A stretch of 64,000 nucleotides of DNA from Arsukibacterium indicum (lineage in GTDB: Bacteria; Pseudomonadota; Gammaproteobacteria; Enterobacterales; Alteromonadaceae), in NCBI RefSeq assembly GCF_019100565.1, contig NZ_JAHRID010000002.1:474850-538849 (forward strand), read 5' to 3'. Numbering within the stretch: position 1 is the first letter of the stretch; each line of letters starts with the position of its first letter. The notes under the pieces were generated by a model. That model had not been told where the DNA came from and did not search any database. It worked only from the letters and a program-made list of their open reading frames with translations. A program made the position numbers and the translations under genes. Positions 44,320-53,613 of the stretch are shown in pieces.

Positions 44320-45378
44320 GTGACAAAAATTCATTCTCGTTTGATCTGGGTTATCTTGATCGCCCTGGCAGTATTCCTTGGCTACCTATACTGGCAGCAA
44401 CAACAAAGCCCAACAGCTGGCAGAGGCGCTGGAGCGCCTGTCGCAGTCAGTACCGCCAAGGTCTCCGTTAAACCTATGATCCGCCAGATTACCTCACTAG
44501 GCAGCGGTATAGCTAATAACTCGGTGCAAATTGTCGCTCCCGCCAGTGATTTCCTGATTGAATTGAATATTCAGGAAGGTAAACAAGTTAAAGCAGGTGA
44601 AGTTATTGCCCGCCTGAATAATGTACAACAGCTGGCCAGGGTAACCGAATTGTCTGCGGTACTGACCGATCAGCGCCGCCAGCTCGACAGATTACAAAAT
44701 CTGGCTACTACCCAGGCAACAGCTCAATCATTGCTGGACGAGCAGCAAACCCGGGTCAATACCACCCTGGCACAACTGGATATTGCCAAAGCTCAGCTAA
44801 ATGAACTGACTATTCGCGCCCCGTTTGATGGTTATCTCGGGCTACGTCAGGTTAGCCAGGGTGCGTTTGTAAATGCGGGTACAGTATTAACCACTCTCGA
44901 CGATTTAAATACCCTGAAAGTAGAGTTCAGTGTCGCTGAACATTATCTGGCTGACATTAAGCGGGGTATGCCGGTAAATGTTACCAACGTAGCCTATGGC
45001 GATGTCGATTTTAAAGGCGAAGTCAGTGCAATTGATACCCGGCTTGACCCTATTACCCGTTCAATCAGAGTGCACGCGACACTGGATAACAGCGACTTAC
45101 GTTTGCGACCCGGTATGCTGCTCAATGTTAAAGTTGAGCTGGCAAACATTCCTGCGTTGCAAATCTCAGAGCGGGCGTTAATACCACAACAAAATAAACA
45201 GTTTGTGTTCGTGGTAAATAGTGATAACACGGTTAACCGGCGTGAAATTGCAGTTGGCCAGCGCATCCCGGGCTGGGTTGAAGTTACCTCAGGGCTGGAA
45301 GCAGGCGAGGAAATCGTGGTCGAAGGTATTCAGAAACTGCGGCCGGGTCTGGTTATCAACCGAGTCGGAGCACGATAA
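44320..45378 (+). CDS. RND efflux periplasmic adaptor (membrane fusion protein), pump 2
   Basis: A 352-residue inner-membrane-anchored adaptor. TM at about 7-24 (LIWVILIALAVFLGYLYW), lipoyl halves VAPASDFLIELNIQEGKQVKAG with LTIRAPFDGYLGLRQVSQG, a short alpha hairpin, and the barrel stretch LRPGMLLNVKVE. I start it at GTG 44320 because GGAG lies five bases upstream and the product begins with a short basic N-terminus before the membrane helix. The frame from 44236 would add 28 residues with no ribosome site. It shares one base with the permease start (TAATG). It differs clearly from the pump 1 adaptor. Confidence 0.92.
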   Translation: MTKIHSRLIWVILIALAVFLGYLYWQQQQSPTAGRGAGAPVAVSTAKVSVKPMIRQITSLGSGIANNSVQIVAPASDFLIELNIQEGKQVKAGEVIARLNNVQQLARVTELSAVLTDQRRQLDRLQNLATTQATAQSLLDEQQTRVNTTLAQLDIAKAQLNELTIRAPFDGYLGLRQVSQGAFVNAGTVLTTLDDLNTLKVEFSVAEHYLADIKRGMPVNVTNVAYGDVDFKGEVSAIDTRLDPITRSIRVHATLDNSDLRLRPGMLLNVKVELANIPALQISERALIPQQNKQFVFVVNSDNTVNRREIAVGQRIPGWVEVTSGLEAGEEIVVEGIQKLRPGLVINRVGAR

Positions 45379-48300
45379 TGCTGTTATCAGATTTATCGGT
45401 AAAACGGCCGGTTTTTGCCACCGTTGTCAATTTGTTGCTGGTAGTATTCGGTATTGTTTGCTTTACCATGCTACCACTGCGTGAATTCCCTGACATAGAT
45501 TCTCCGATTGTCAGCATCAATACTAATTACCCGGGCGCCTCGGCAGAAATTGTTGAAACCAAGATTACTCAGTTGCTGGAAGACAGGATCAGCGGCGTTG
45601 AAGGCATCAAAAGTATTAATTCTAACAGCCGCAACGGCCGCTCCAGTATTACCATCGAATTTAATGTCGAACGTGATATCGACTCAGCCGCCAATGATGT
45701 CAGAGACCGGGTATCCCGGGCCTTAAATAATCTGCCTGACCAGGCCGACCCGCCTGAAGTATCCAAAGCCAATGCCGACGAGGATACTATCGCCTGGTTT
45801 GTACTGAACAGCGAAAACATGTCTACCCTGGAACTGACTGACTACGCCAACCGCTATATTGTAGAGCGCTTTTCCGTGGTTGATGGTGTGGCACGCATCC
45901 AGTTAGGTGGCTCACGCGATTATGCTATGCGGGTTTGGTTAGATCGGGATGCGATGGCAGCCCGTGGCGTTACCGTGCAGGATATTGAAAGTGTGCTGCG
46001 GAACGAAAACGTCGAGTTGCCAGCCGGCAATATTAAATCATTCGATCGTGATTTCACGGTGCGGGTGATCCGCACTTACAAAACCGAGCAGGACTTCCGG
46101 CGTTTGGTAATTAAAAGGGGTGACAACAACTACCTGGTTCGTCTCGGTGAGATAGCAGACGTGATGCTAACGTCTGAAGATGAAGAAAGCGAGTTTCGTG
46201 GCGATGGCAAAAACTTGCTAGGCATTGGCATTATTAAGCAGTCCAAGGCCAACACCCTGGAAGTAGTTAAAAGCGCCCGGGCAGAAATGGAACGAATTAA
46301 AGCGCAGCTACCTCAGGGTACCACCATTGAACCCGGGTATGATTCGTCATTGTTTATTTCTGAGTCGATAAAAGAAGTTTACAACACGCTTGGGATTGCC
46401 ATGGGAATGGTCGTGCTGGTTATTTTCCTGTTTCTGGGCAATATCAGGGCAACCTTTATTCCTGCTATTACGGTACCGGTAGCACTTGTTGCAGCAGTTA
46501 CCGTATTGTTTGCACTGGATTTCTCAATAAACCTGCTTACTCTGCTGGCAATGGTACTGGCGATTGGTCTGGTAGTTGATGATTCTATAGTGGTACTGGA
46601 AAATATTTACCGGCGGATTGAAACCGGAGAGGCGCCGCTGTTGGCGGCCTACCGCGGTGCCAGAGAAGTGGGCTTCGCGGTTATTGCTACAACTCTGGTG
46701 TTAATATCGGTGTTTGTGCCCCTGGTGTTTATGCAGGGGCAACTGGGAAAACTGTTTACTGAATTTGCGTTGGCTATTGCCGCAGCGGTTGCGTTCTCCA
46801 GTGTCACCGCTCTGACGCTGTCGCCAATGTTATGCAGCAAACTGTTGCAGCACCGTAAGCGCGAATCAAAACTCGGTCAGGCATTACATCGTGGCTTCGC
46901 CAGGCTTGAAAATGGCTATCGCAATCAACTTAATATTGTTACCCAGACCCGCTGGCCGGTATTGGCTGTGGTAGCACTTTGCTTTGTCGCCAGCTACCAG
47001 CTGGTTAAAATGCTGCCTTCCGAGCTTGCTCCTACTGAAGATCGTGGCACTTTCTTTATTTCGATGACACCAGCAGAAGGCGCCAGTTATCAGAGTAACA
47101 GCCGCAACATGCGGTTAATTGAAGATATTCTGATGCCTTATTATGAAAACGGTGAGTTTAACCGGCTATTGATCCGGGTTCCTGGCTGGGGTGGTAGCGG
47201 CGGCATTGCTATTGTTGGCGCAGAAAACTGGAATAATGGTAAAAGACGCACTGCTGAACTGATGCCGGAAGTGGCCGCTAAAATAAATGAATTACCTGAC
47301 GTGCGCGCCTTTACCTTTATGCGCAGTGGTCTGGGTGGAGGCGGCGGTGGCAGCCGGCCGGTACAATTTGTGCTGCAGGGCAATACCTATGAAGAACTGG
47401 CCCGCTGGCGGGACATCGTGATAAATAAAGCCAGTGCGAATCCCGGCCTGCTGATGCTGGACCACGATTACAAAGAGACGGTGCCACAAGTATTGGTAGA
47501 GATTAATACTGAACGGGCCGGTGATCTTGGCATCTCTGTTGGCGCGATAGGCCGGGCGCTGGAAGCGATGCTCGGTGGCAGACGGGTGACCACCTTTTTA
47601 GATCGGGGCCGCGAATACGATGTTATTCTGGAAGGCTGGGATGATGATTTCCAGGCACCCGGTACCATCAAAGACGTATTTATCCGTTCAGACAGCAGCG
47701 GTCAGCTAATTCCGCTGGATAACCTTGTTATCCTGCGTGAGGAGGCGACAGCGGCGGCATTGAACCGCTACAACCGTATGCGCTCAATTACTATTTCTGC
47801 CAGTCTGGCACCGGGTTACAGCCTGGGTGAAGCACTGGAATACCTGGAAACCATAGTACAGACTGAAATTCAGGATACAGTGGGTATCGACTACAAAGGC
47901 GAGTCACAGCTGTTTCAGGAAAGTGGCGAATCAACCTTACTCGTTTTTATGCTGGCGCTGGTGATTACTTACCTGGTTCTGGCTGCACAGTTTGAAAGCT
48001 TTATCCACCCGCTGGTTATTATGATCACGGTACCGTTGGGTCTGGTAGGTGCATTATCTGGTTTATACTTTTTTGATATGTCACTGAATATCTACAGCCA
48101 GATTGGCCTGGTAATGCTGATTGGACTGGTCGCTAAAAACGGCATTCTTATCGTCGAATTTGCTAACCAGCTGCGCGATGCAGGAGTAGCGTTTGAGGAA
48201 GCAGTGCGTCGGGCAGCAATTCAGCGTCTGCGGCCGATAACCATGACATGTTTTACCACTATTATGAGCAGCTTGCCGTTAATTATTGCTACCGGCCCGG

Positions 48301-48503
48301 GTTCAGAAAGCCGGATGGTAATAGGTATGGTAATTTTCTGCGGAGTTGCCTTAGCCACGCTGCTCACATTGTATGTGGTACCAGTAACTTACATTGCCAT
48401 AGCACGCAATACCGGTTCACCAAGGGCACTTAGTCAGCAATTAGCTCGGTTGGAGCAGCAGTCTCCTGACGAGCACGCTGCTGATGAGGTCGTGCCTAAA
48501 TAG
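45378..48503 (+). CDS. RND efflux permease (HAE-1 type), pump 2
   Basis: A 1041-residue inner-membrane transporter with the twelve-helix, two-loop RND layout. The N-terminus reads LSDLSVKRPVFATVVNLLLV, the TM4 acidic pair is in AIGLVVDDSIVVLENIYRR, and the TM10 Lys is in GLVAKNGILIVEFANQ. The sequence looks closer to the MexK/MexF-like or MdtB-like branches than pump 1, but I cannot place it precisely. It is translationally coupled to its adaptor. No outer-membrane channel gene follows, as with pump 1, so both may share a TolC. Substrates are unknown. Confidence 0.94.
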   Translation: MLLSDLSVKRPVFATVVNLLLVVFGIVCFTMLPLREFPDIDSPIVSINTNYPGASAEIVETKITQLLEDRISGVEGIKSINSNSRNGRSSITIEFNVERDIDSAANDVRDRVSRALNNLPDQADPPEVSKANADEDTIAWFVLNSENMSTLELTDYANRYIVERFSVVDGVARIQLGGSRDYAMRVWLDRDAMAARGVTVQDIESVLRNENVELPAGNIKSFDRDFTVRVIRTYKTEQDFRRLVIKRGDNNYLVRLGEIADVMLTSEDEESEFRGDGKNLLGIGIIKQSKANTLEVVKSARAEMERIKAQLPQGTTIEPGYDSSLFISESIKEVYNTLGIAMGMVVLVIFLFLGNIRATFIPAITVPVALVAAVTVLFALDFSINLLTLLAMVLAIGLVVDDSIVVLENIYRRIETGEAPLLAAYRGAREVGFAVIATTLVLISVFVPLVFMQGQLGKLFTEFALAIAAAVAFSSVTALTLSPMLCSKLLQHRKRESKLGQALHRGFARLENGYRNQLNIVTQTRWPVLAVVALCFVASYQLVKMLPSELAPTEDRGTFFISMTPAEGASYQSNSRNMRLIEDILMPYYENGEFNRLLIRVPGWGGSGGIAIVGAENWNNGKRRTAELMPEVAAKINELPDVRAFTFMRSGLGGGGGGSRPVQFVLQGNTYEELARWRDIVINKASANPGLLMLDHDYKETVPQVLVEINTERAGDLGISVGAIGRALEAMLGGRRVTTFLDRGREYDVILEGWDDDFQAPGTIKDVFIRSDSSGQLIPLDNLVILREEATAAALNRYNRMRSITISASLAPGYSLGEALEYLETIVQTEIQDTVGIDYKGESQLFQESGESTLLVFMLALVITYLVLAAQFESFIHPLVIMITVPLGLVGALSGLYFFDMSLNIYSQIGLVMLIGLVAKNGILIVEFANQLRDAGVAFEEAVRRAAIQRLRPITMTCFTTIMSSLPLIIATGPGSESRMVIGMVIFCGVALATLLTLYVVPVTYIAIARNTGSPRALSQQLARLEQQSPDEHAADEVVPK

Positions 48504-48539
48504 GCATTGCTTCAGGCAGCACCACCCAATGAAGTTAAC

Positions 48540-49271
48540 TTAGAACGGCAAAATTGTACCATCCCAGTTCAGTAGCTTACCGCTGAGCTGGGGGGTTAAC
48601 TTTGCCGCTACCTCTGCCAGGCGGTCAGCGGTGGCCGCTGCAGATTGCAGCTGCCCGGCAGGCACGTTTGCCTGAAACGGCGCAGACAGTGCAGTGTCGG
48701 TGGTGCCCGGATGCAAACTAACCAGGGTTGCCGTTTTATTGTAACGGCCTAGCTCAATACCAGTGGTTTTAACCAGCATATTCACCGCAGCTTTGCCTGC
48801 CCGGTAGCTATACCAGCCGCCCAGCTCGTTATCCGTTATGCTGCCCACTTTAGCGCTAAGCACAAGTATTTTAACGTCAGGTTGTTTAGTCAGATAGCCA
48901 AAAAGTGCTTTTAAATACATAGCGGGTTGCCATACGTTAATAGCAAAACTTTTCTGCATCTGGTCAGCTGTCAGCTGCCTTAACGTTTTCTCGGGGCCAT
49001 GTTGATTATCATGCAGCCAGCCCTGACAAATAAAAATGATACTTGGCTGCAAAGTTATTGCTTCTGCAACCGCCTGATTCACCATGCTCTCTGCCACATC
49101 GCCTGCCGCTGTGGTCGCAAGCTGTAACCAGTTCAGTGCCGGCTGCGCTAATGCAGCCGGACAACTACTGCGGCTAATTGCCTGCACCTGATGTCCCAAT
49201 GCTAGATAGTGCTGCACCAGCCCCAGGCCGATACCACTGCCGGCACCAATAATTAAAACCTGTTCAGACAT
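48540..49271 (-). CDS. Short-chain dehydrogenase/reductase
   Basis: A 243-residue NAD(P)-dependent oxidoreductase of the SDR superfamily. The nucleotide-binding motif is VLIIGAGSGIGLGLV, the catalytic stretch is YSYRAGKAAVNML (Tyr-x-x-x-Lys), and VSLHPGTTDTALSAPF is the C-terminal cofactor loop. The conserved Ser appears within LVLSAKVGS. It resembles the CsgA/C-factor-like single-domain SDRs. Its substrate is unknown. ATG 49271 is chosen over TTG 49298. It overlaps the upstream FAD enzyme gene by eight bases, so the two redox enzymes are co-transcribed. Confidence 0.88.
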   Translation of the reverse strand: MSEQVLIIGAGSGIGLGLVQHYLALGHQVQAISRSSCPAALAQPALNWLQLATTAAGDVAESMVNQAVAEAITLQPSIIFICQGWLHDNQHGPEKTLRQLTADQMQKSFAINVWQPAMYLKALFGYLTKQPDVKILVLSAKVGSITDNELGGWYSYRAGKAAVNMLVKTTGIELGRYNKTATLVSLHPGTTDTALSAPFQANVPAGQLQSAAATADRLAEVAAKLTPQLSGKLLNWDGTILPF

Positions 49272-50301
49272 CTGCCGATACCTCTCTAGCTGCAGCAACG
49301 CCGCTTAAATATGCATTCTCAACCCGCCCTCCCAGCATCCAGTCGCCGGCAAAGGCCAGCTTTAGGCCCGCGTGATAATCGGGCTTAATTTGGCTGACAG
49401 CAGGATTAATCTGGGCGTATAGCCAGCGATGCGTCGTCGCATTACTGACAGTAAAGGTCTGCTGAAAAATCAGTTCCATCTCAGCTTTGGCAAGCGCAAC
49501 CAGCTCTTGCGGTTCAGCTCTTAAGTGCACGGCTGTAGATTGCGCACTAAAATGTACCAGCCAGTTATCAGCTTTATTCACCCTGCCGGGCTTACTGTTT
49601 TGCCGGGCCAGCCAGCTAAGATTGCCTTCTTTTACAAAAATGGCGTCAGCTGCGGTTGCTATCGGCGCGGCCAATTGCAAACTCACTGCCCAGCAAGGCA
49701 GTAATACCTGGGGCTGTAATTGAGTAATTAATTGATGAATATCACTATAACCCGGCTCAGCAGGCATAAAGGTTGTCGCCAGCAAAGTTTGCAGCTGTAC
49801 TGGTGGTAGCGTCAATATCAGGGCCTGATACGGGCCAAAACTGTTATTGTGTTGGTCAAACAAATACCAGCCGGCTGCCTCAGTTTGAGTTTGTAAGCCC
49901 GACGAAACGAAACGTAGCCGGCTTATCCGACAGTTCAGATGCACTGACTGGCCGGCAAGCAAGGCTTTTACCGGTGTGTGCATAGAAGGATTACCAATAA
50001 AACGGGAGGTGGTATCCGCCGACGCAGTCAGGCGGCCAAGCTCGTACTTATAGCAATCTGCTGGCCAGCACGTCACAACTTCTGTTGCCAGCCACTGTTC
50101 AACCTGTTGTTTAAAAAGCGGCGTGCGGGCAGTAAAATATTGTGCACCTAAATCAAGATAGCCGTGTTCCTGACGTTTAGAGCTCATCCTGCCACCAACA
50201 GCACGGCTTTTATCAAACACCTCAACAGAAAAGCCCATCGCCCTGAGGGTACTGGCGGCGGCAGCACCTGCCATACCGGCTCCAACTACTGCCACTGTCA
50301 T
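49264..50301 (-). CDS. FAD/NAD(P)-dependent oxidoreductase (renalase-like)
   Basis: A 345-residue flavoprotein. The N-terminal Rossmann fold reads VAVVGAGMAGAAAASTLRAM, with VEVFDKSRAVGGRMSSK closing the FAD site and DLGAQYFTAR following; the C-terminal LAFAGDWMLGGRVENAYLSG binds the flavin again. This pattern fits bacterial renalase-type amine-oxidase-fold proteins. The substrate is unknown; known renalases oxidise dihydro-nicotinamide isomers. ATG 50301 follows AAGG at suitable spacing. It is followed by the SDR gene with an eight-base overlap. Confidence 0.88.
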   Translation of the reverse strand: MTVAVVGAGMAGAAAASTLRAMGFSVEVFDKSRAVGGRMSSKRQEHGYLDLGAQYFTARTPLFKQQVEQWLATEVVTCWPADCYKYELGRLTASADTTSRFIGNPSMHTPVKALLAGQSVHLNCRISRLRFVSSGLQTQTEAAGWYLFDQHNNSFGPYQALILTLPPVQLQTLLATTFMPAEPGYSDIHQLITQLQPQVLLPCWAVSLQLAAPIATAADAIFVKEGNLSWLARQNSKPGRVNKADNWLVHFSAQSTAVHLRAEPQELVALAKAEMELIFQQTFTVSNATTHRWLYAQINPAVSQIKPDYHAGLKLAFAGDWMLGGRVENAYLSGVAAAREVSADV

Positions 50302-50433
50302 AAAAGCAACCTTGATTAGCAAACCACAATAACCTTTACTACGTTATGCTTTAAACAGTCGATCTGTCAGAACATCGTCAAACTTTCATTAACATTGACC
50401 ATCAGACAGACTAACAACCCTATCGGAGTAACA

Positions 50434-50967
50434 ATGAGCAATGAAATCGCCACTTTTGGCGCCGGCTGTTTCTGGTGTCTTGAATCAGCACTGAACCAAC
50501 TTAAAGGGGTGGATAAGGCACTCAGTGGTTATATGGGCGGCCAGACAGCTAACCCGGATTATCGCAGCATCTGTACCGGCACCACCGGCCATGCTGAAGT
50601 GGTACAGGTAAGCTTTAACCCGGATATAATCAGTTTTAAACAGTTATGTCAGATATTTTTTGCGTTGCATGATCCCACCCAGCTTAATCGGCAGGGCAAC
50701 GACATTGGTACTCAGTATCGCTCTGTTGTGTTCTTTCATAGTGAACAGCAAGCGGCAATAGTCCGAGACCTGATTGATGAGTTAACCACCGGAAACATGT
50801 TTGATAAGCCTATTGTGACAGAGCTAAGCCCGGCCAGCACGTTTTATGTCGCCGAAGACTATCATCAGGGATATTTTTTGCAAAATCCGCAACAAGGCTA
50901 TTGTCAGTTTATTGTTGCGCCGAAGATGGCAAAGTTTCGGCAGCTTTTCAGCAGCCTGTTGCGATAA
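50434..50967 (+). CDS. msrA: Peptide methionine-S-sulfoxide reductase
   Basis: A 177-residue enzyme that repairs oxidised methionine (S form) in proteins. The catalytic motif GAGCFWCLE is near the N-terminus, followed by GYMGGQTANPDYRSICTGTT and GHAEVVQ, then FFALHDPTQLNRQGNDIGTQ. The C-terminal end keeps DYHQGYF and a GYC motif for a resolving cysteine. ATG 50434 follows GGAG; the longer frame from 50395 lacks a ribosome site. It is divergent from the renalase-like gene and ends at a strong bidirectional terminator. Confidence 0.95.
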   Translation: MSNEIATFGAGCFWCLESALNQLKGVDKALSGYMGGQTANPDYRSICTGTTGHAEVVQVSFNPDIISFKQLCQIFFALHDPTQLNRQGNDIGTQYRSVVFFHSEQQAAIVRDLIDELTTGNMFDKPIVTELSPASTFYVAEDYHQGYFLQNPQQGYCQFIVAPKMAKFRQLFSSLLR

Positions 50968-51009
50968 AAAAACCGCCAACCTGCTTACGCTCTGGTTGGC
51001 GGTTTTTTA
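50966..51009. terminator. Bidirectional rho-independent terminator between msrA and tyrB
   Basis: A perfect 15-base stem (50967-50981 with 50994-51008) flanks a 12-base loop. The arms begin with six A and end with six T, so a T run follows the GC core on either strand. It lies between convergent genes. Confidence 0.92.
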
Positions 51010-51031
51010 TCAGGCACTGTAATTATGCTTT

Positions 51032-52228
51032 TTAGCTTTTGAGAACAGTCGCGACCGATTTCGCAAAATAATCGATATTGCTATGATTTAAACCAGCAAT
51101 ACTTACCCGGCTTGAACCCACCATGTAAATACTGAACTCCGCTTTTAAACGGTCAATTTGTGCTCTATTAATCCCAAGGAAGCTGAACATACCATGCTGA
51201 CGGGTAATAAAGCTAAAATCGTCTGTTACGCCTTCTGCCGCTAATTTATCAATAATCAGCTGCCGGTAGTCATTTATCCGGTTGCGCATTTCAGCCAGTT
51301 CCTGATGCCATAAGGCAGTCAGCTCCTTGCTGTCGAGAATATGGCTGACAATTATTGCACCGTGTGCCGGCGGCATTGAATAAATACTGCGCACGACACT
51401 TAGCAGATTAACCCGGGCAATTTCAGCCACCTTACTGTTTTCGGTCACGATGCTTACCGCACCGATCCGTTCCCGATACAAGCCAAAGTTTTTTGAGCAA
51501 GAACTGCATAGCAGCAGCTCAGGCACATTATCCGCCAGATAGCGTAAACCTGCAGCATCTTCATCCAGGCCGGTTCCAAAGCCCTGATAGGCCATATCAA
51601 CCAGAGGAGTAAAGCCCCGTTCTCTGGCAATAGCAGTAAAACGCTGCCACTGCTCAAAATTTAAATCCATACCGCTGGGGTTGTGGCAGCAGGCATGGAC
51701 CAGCACCACGTCACCAGCCGGAATATTATTTAAATCAGCAAACATTTGCTCGCTTTGCAGGCCTTTAGTCTCGTAATCGTAATAAGCGTATTCTTTAACC
51801 TTCAGGCCTGCTGCCTGGAACAGCGAAATATGGTTAGCCCAGGTTGGTGTCGTCACCCAGATAGTGGCGCTCGGGTTTGCCCGTTTAATAAACTCCGCCG
51901 CAACCCGCAGTGCCCCGGTGCCACCTGGCGTATGCGCTGTGGTCACCCGATTGGCCAGTAACACCTGATGGGCCTGGCCAAATGCCAGTTTTTCAATATG
52001 GCTGTTAAATGTCAGATCGCCCGCCATACCGATATAGGTTTTGCTGTCTTCCTGTTTTAAGCGCAGCGCTTCCGCTTCTTTGACACATTTAAGTACCGCG
52101 GTATGACCCTGCTCGTCTTTATAGACACCTACCCCAAGATCAACTTTGTTTGGGTTAAGATCTGCTTTATATTCGGCCATCAGGCCCAGAATAGGATCAG
52201 TGGCAACCGTTTGTAACTGAGAAAACAT
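51032..52228 (-). CDS. tyrB: Aromatic/aspartate aminotransferase
   Basis: A 398-residue fold-type I PLP enzyme of the AspC/TyrB subfamily. The N-terminus DPILGLMAEYKADLNPNKVD, the ACCHNPSGMDL motif, VDMAYQGFGTGLDEDA, and SCSKNFGLYRERIGA with the PLP lysine are diagnostic. It interconverts aspartate or aromatic amino acids with their 2-oxoacids. Sequence alone does not firmly separate aspartate from aromatic preference, so tyrB is the likelier of two names. The gene is single and converges with msrA. Confidence 0.88.
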   Translation of the reverse strand: MFSQLQTVATDPILGLMAEYKADLNPNKVDLGVGVYKDEQGHTAVLKCVKEAEALRLKQEDSKTYIGMAGDLTFNSHIEKLAFGQAHQVLLANRVTTAHTPGGTGALRVAAEFIKRANPSATIWVTTPTWANHISLFQAAGLKVKEYAYYDYETKGLQSEQMFADLNNIPAGDVVLVHACCHNPSGMDLNFEQWQRFTAIARERGFTPLVDMAYQGFGTGLDEDAAGLRYLADNVPELLLCSSCSKNFGLYRERIGAVSIVTENSKVAEIARVNLLSVVRSIYSMPPAHGAIIVSHILDSKELTALWHQELAEMRNRINDYRQLIIDKLAAEGVTDDFSFITRQHGMFSFLGINRAQIDRLKAEFSIYMVGSSRVSIAGLNHSNIDYFAKSVATVLKS

Positions 52229-52319
52229 ATGGTTCTACCTGGTTAAAATGTTCTGTAAAAGTAAGCTGCCCGCTTACTTGCTCGGGTAATTTGCTAAGGT
52301 AAATTGTTGTGATAAATAG

Positions 52320-52997
52320 TTATGGTAAATAATCCGGCACTACCATACAAACCGCCACCAGTAACGCCATGGCAGCAGGTGTAAAGATGGCTTGCTGAAA
52401 ATGTTCAGCGTCAACAATACCAGCTATTTTGCCTGATTGGTCAAACAGAGGCAAACAGGCTTCAGCCTGTACTTTCGGATCGCAGGTATAATACTCGCCA
52501 CCCGCCGCCAAATAAGCTGGCACACTGTTAATCACCCGGGCCCGACCTGACAAACCAACCGTGCTGTTATTACTGATTTTGGCAAATTCGCTGGTAAGCG
52601 GAAATTCGGCCCGCGACGGTGCGCCATAATAAGCCAGTTTAACCAGTACCGGCTCAGCTGTCATGTTAATACGGGCCTGATAAATACCAAACCAGTCCTG
52701 TGCACTGTGCTGTTGGTAATAATCGGCAATGGCACTTAACTTACTTAGCGCAAGCTGGTTGGCCGGCGTTTGACCGCCCAGAATGGGGAGCAATGAATAC
52801 GGCTCAGCAGCCAGCTGCCCGAATAAACTGCAGGCACCGCCCTCACCCAGCTCCGGCACCTGAAACTGCCAACGCACAGAGCCGTCCGCAGTTTTAAGAT
52901 AGTCTGTTAAGGCCTGACGCTCCCGCTCAATATCGGCGCTGATATCACCGTATTCATCCAGCAAACCACTTCGTTGTAAATATTCATATGCCTGCAT
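52320..52997 (-). CDS. GAF-like domain protein of unknown function
   Basis: A 225-residue protein. The central part (about 85-205) has the GAF layout seen in free-methionine-R-sulfoxide reductases: AQDWFGIYQARI, VLVKLAYYGAPSRAEFPLT, STVGLSGRARVINSV, and CLPLFDQSGKIAGIVDAEHF. Two cysteines in the pattern YYTCDPKVQAEACLPL could be redox-active. The C-terminus ends in a hydrophobic stretch (AAMALLVAVCMVVP), which may be a buried helix or a tail anchor. The N-terminal 80 residues are unassigned. The link with the nearby msrA (methionine sulfoxide repair) is suggestive only. Confidence 0.7.
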   Translation of the reverse strand: MQAYEYLQRSGLLDEYGDISADIERERQALTDYLKTADGSVRWQFQVPELGEGGACSLFGQLAAEPYSLLPILGGQTPANQLALSKLSAIADYYQQHSAQDWFGIYQARINMTAEPVLVKLAYYGAPSRAEFPLTSEFAKISNNSTVGLSGRARVINSVPAYLAAGGEYYTCDPKVQAEACLPLFDQSGKIAGIVDAEHFQQAIFTPAAMALLVAVCMVVPDYLP

Positions 52998-53155
52998 ACT
53001 TCACCGGGCTATAGCCATCCAGATTTCCAAAATACGCGCTATTTTAGCAGAAGCGTTTGAAAAGCCAAGCCAGCCAGAGAAAAACTTGCTGGTATCGCTT
53101 TGGCTCGGTAAGCTGACGCAATTGTTAGCTTACCCTGATTGTTACGGTAAACCTT

Positions 53156-53572
53156 ATGGCACAAAAAATTTCCCTCGCCGACTGGCAGCAACAGCTGGGT
53201 CGCTCTGAAACTGAACCGAAAACTAGAGCTGCCGATAGCCAGCCCACCGATAACGCGGCTCTGGTATACAGTACAGCAAGCGGAAAGGTTGCCGTACAAA
53301 AAAGCGCTGATGTTGGCGGTACTGCTTTTGCGGATGGAGCAATAAGGCTGCGCCGGGAGAAAAAAGGCCGTGGCGGTAAAACAGTACTGACGATCAGCGG
53401 TATTGCCAGGCCGGCAGCTGAACTTACCGATATATGCAGCGCGCTAAAGAAAAAGTGCGCCTGCGGTGGTGCCGTAAAAGACGGTATTATTGAAATTCAG
53501 GCCGATAAAAGGCAACTCATCGAGCAGCATTTAACTCAACTCGGCTTTAACGTGAAATGGGCCGGTGGTTAA
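53156..53572 (+). CDS. yciH: SUI1/YciH family translation factor
   Basis: A 138-residue protein with a SUI1 (eIF1-like) domain in its C-terminal half: LRREKKGRGGKTVLTISGI, then LKKKCACGGAVKDGIIEIQ and GFNVKWAGG at the end. The N-terminal 60 residues are a variable linker. YciH is a ribosome-associated factor influencing start-site fidelity and stress translation in bacteria. The start ATG 53156 is clear. It is followed after 41 bases by a dual-receiver gene on the same strand. Confidence 0.92.
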   Translation: MAQKISLADWQQQLGRSETEPKTRAADSQPTDNAALVYSTASGKVAVQKSADVGGTAFADGAIRLRREKKGRGGKTVLTISGIARPAAELTDICSALKKKCACGGAVKDGIIEIQADKRQLIEQHLTQLGFNVKWAGG

Positions 53573-53613
53573 AACAGAACCGGCGTTAGCCAGCATTAGA
53601 TACAGGAATTACT

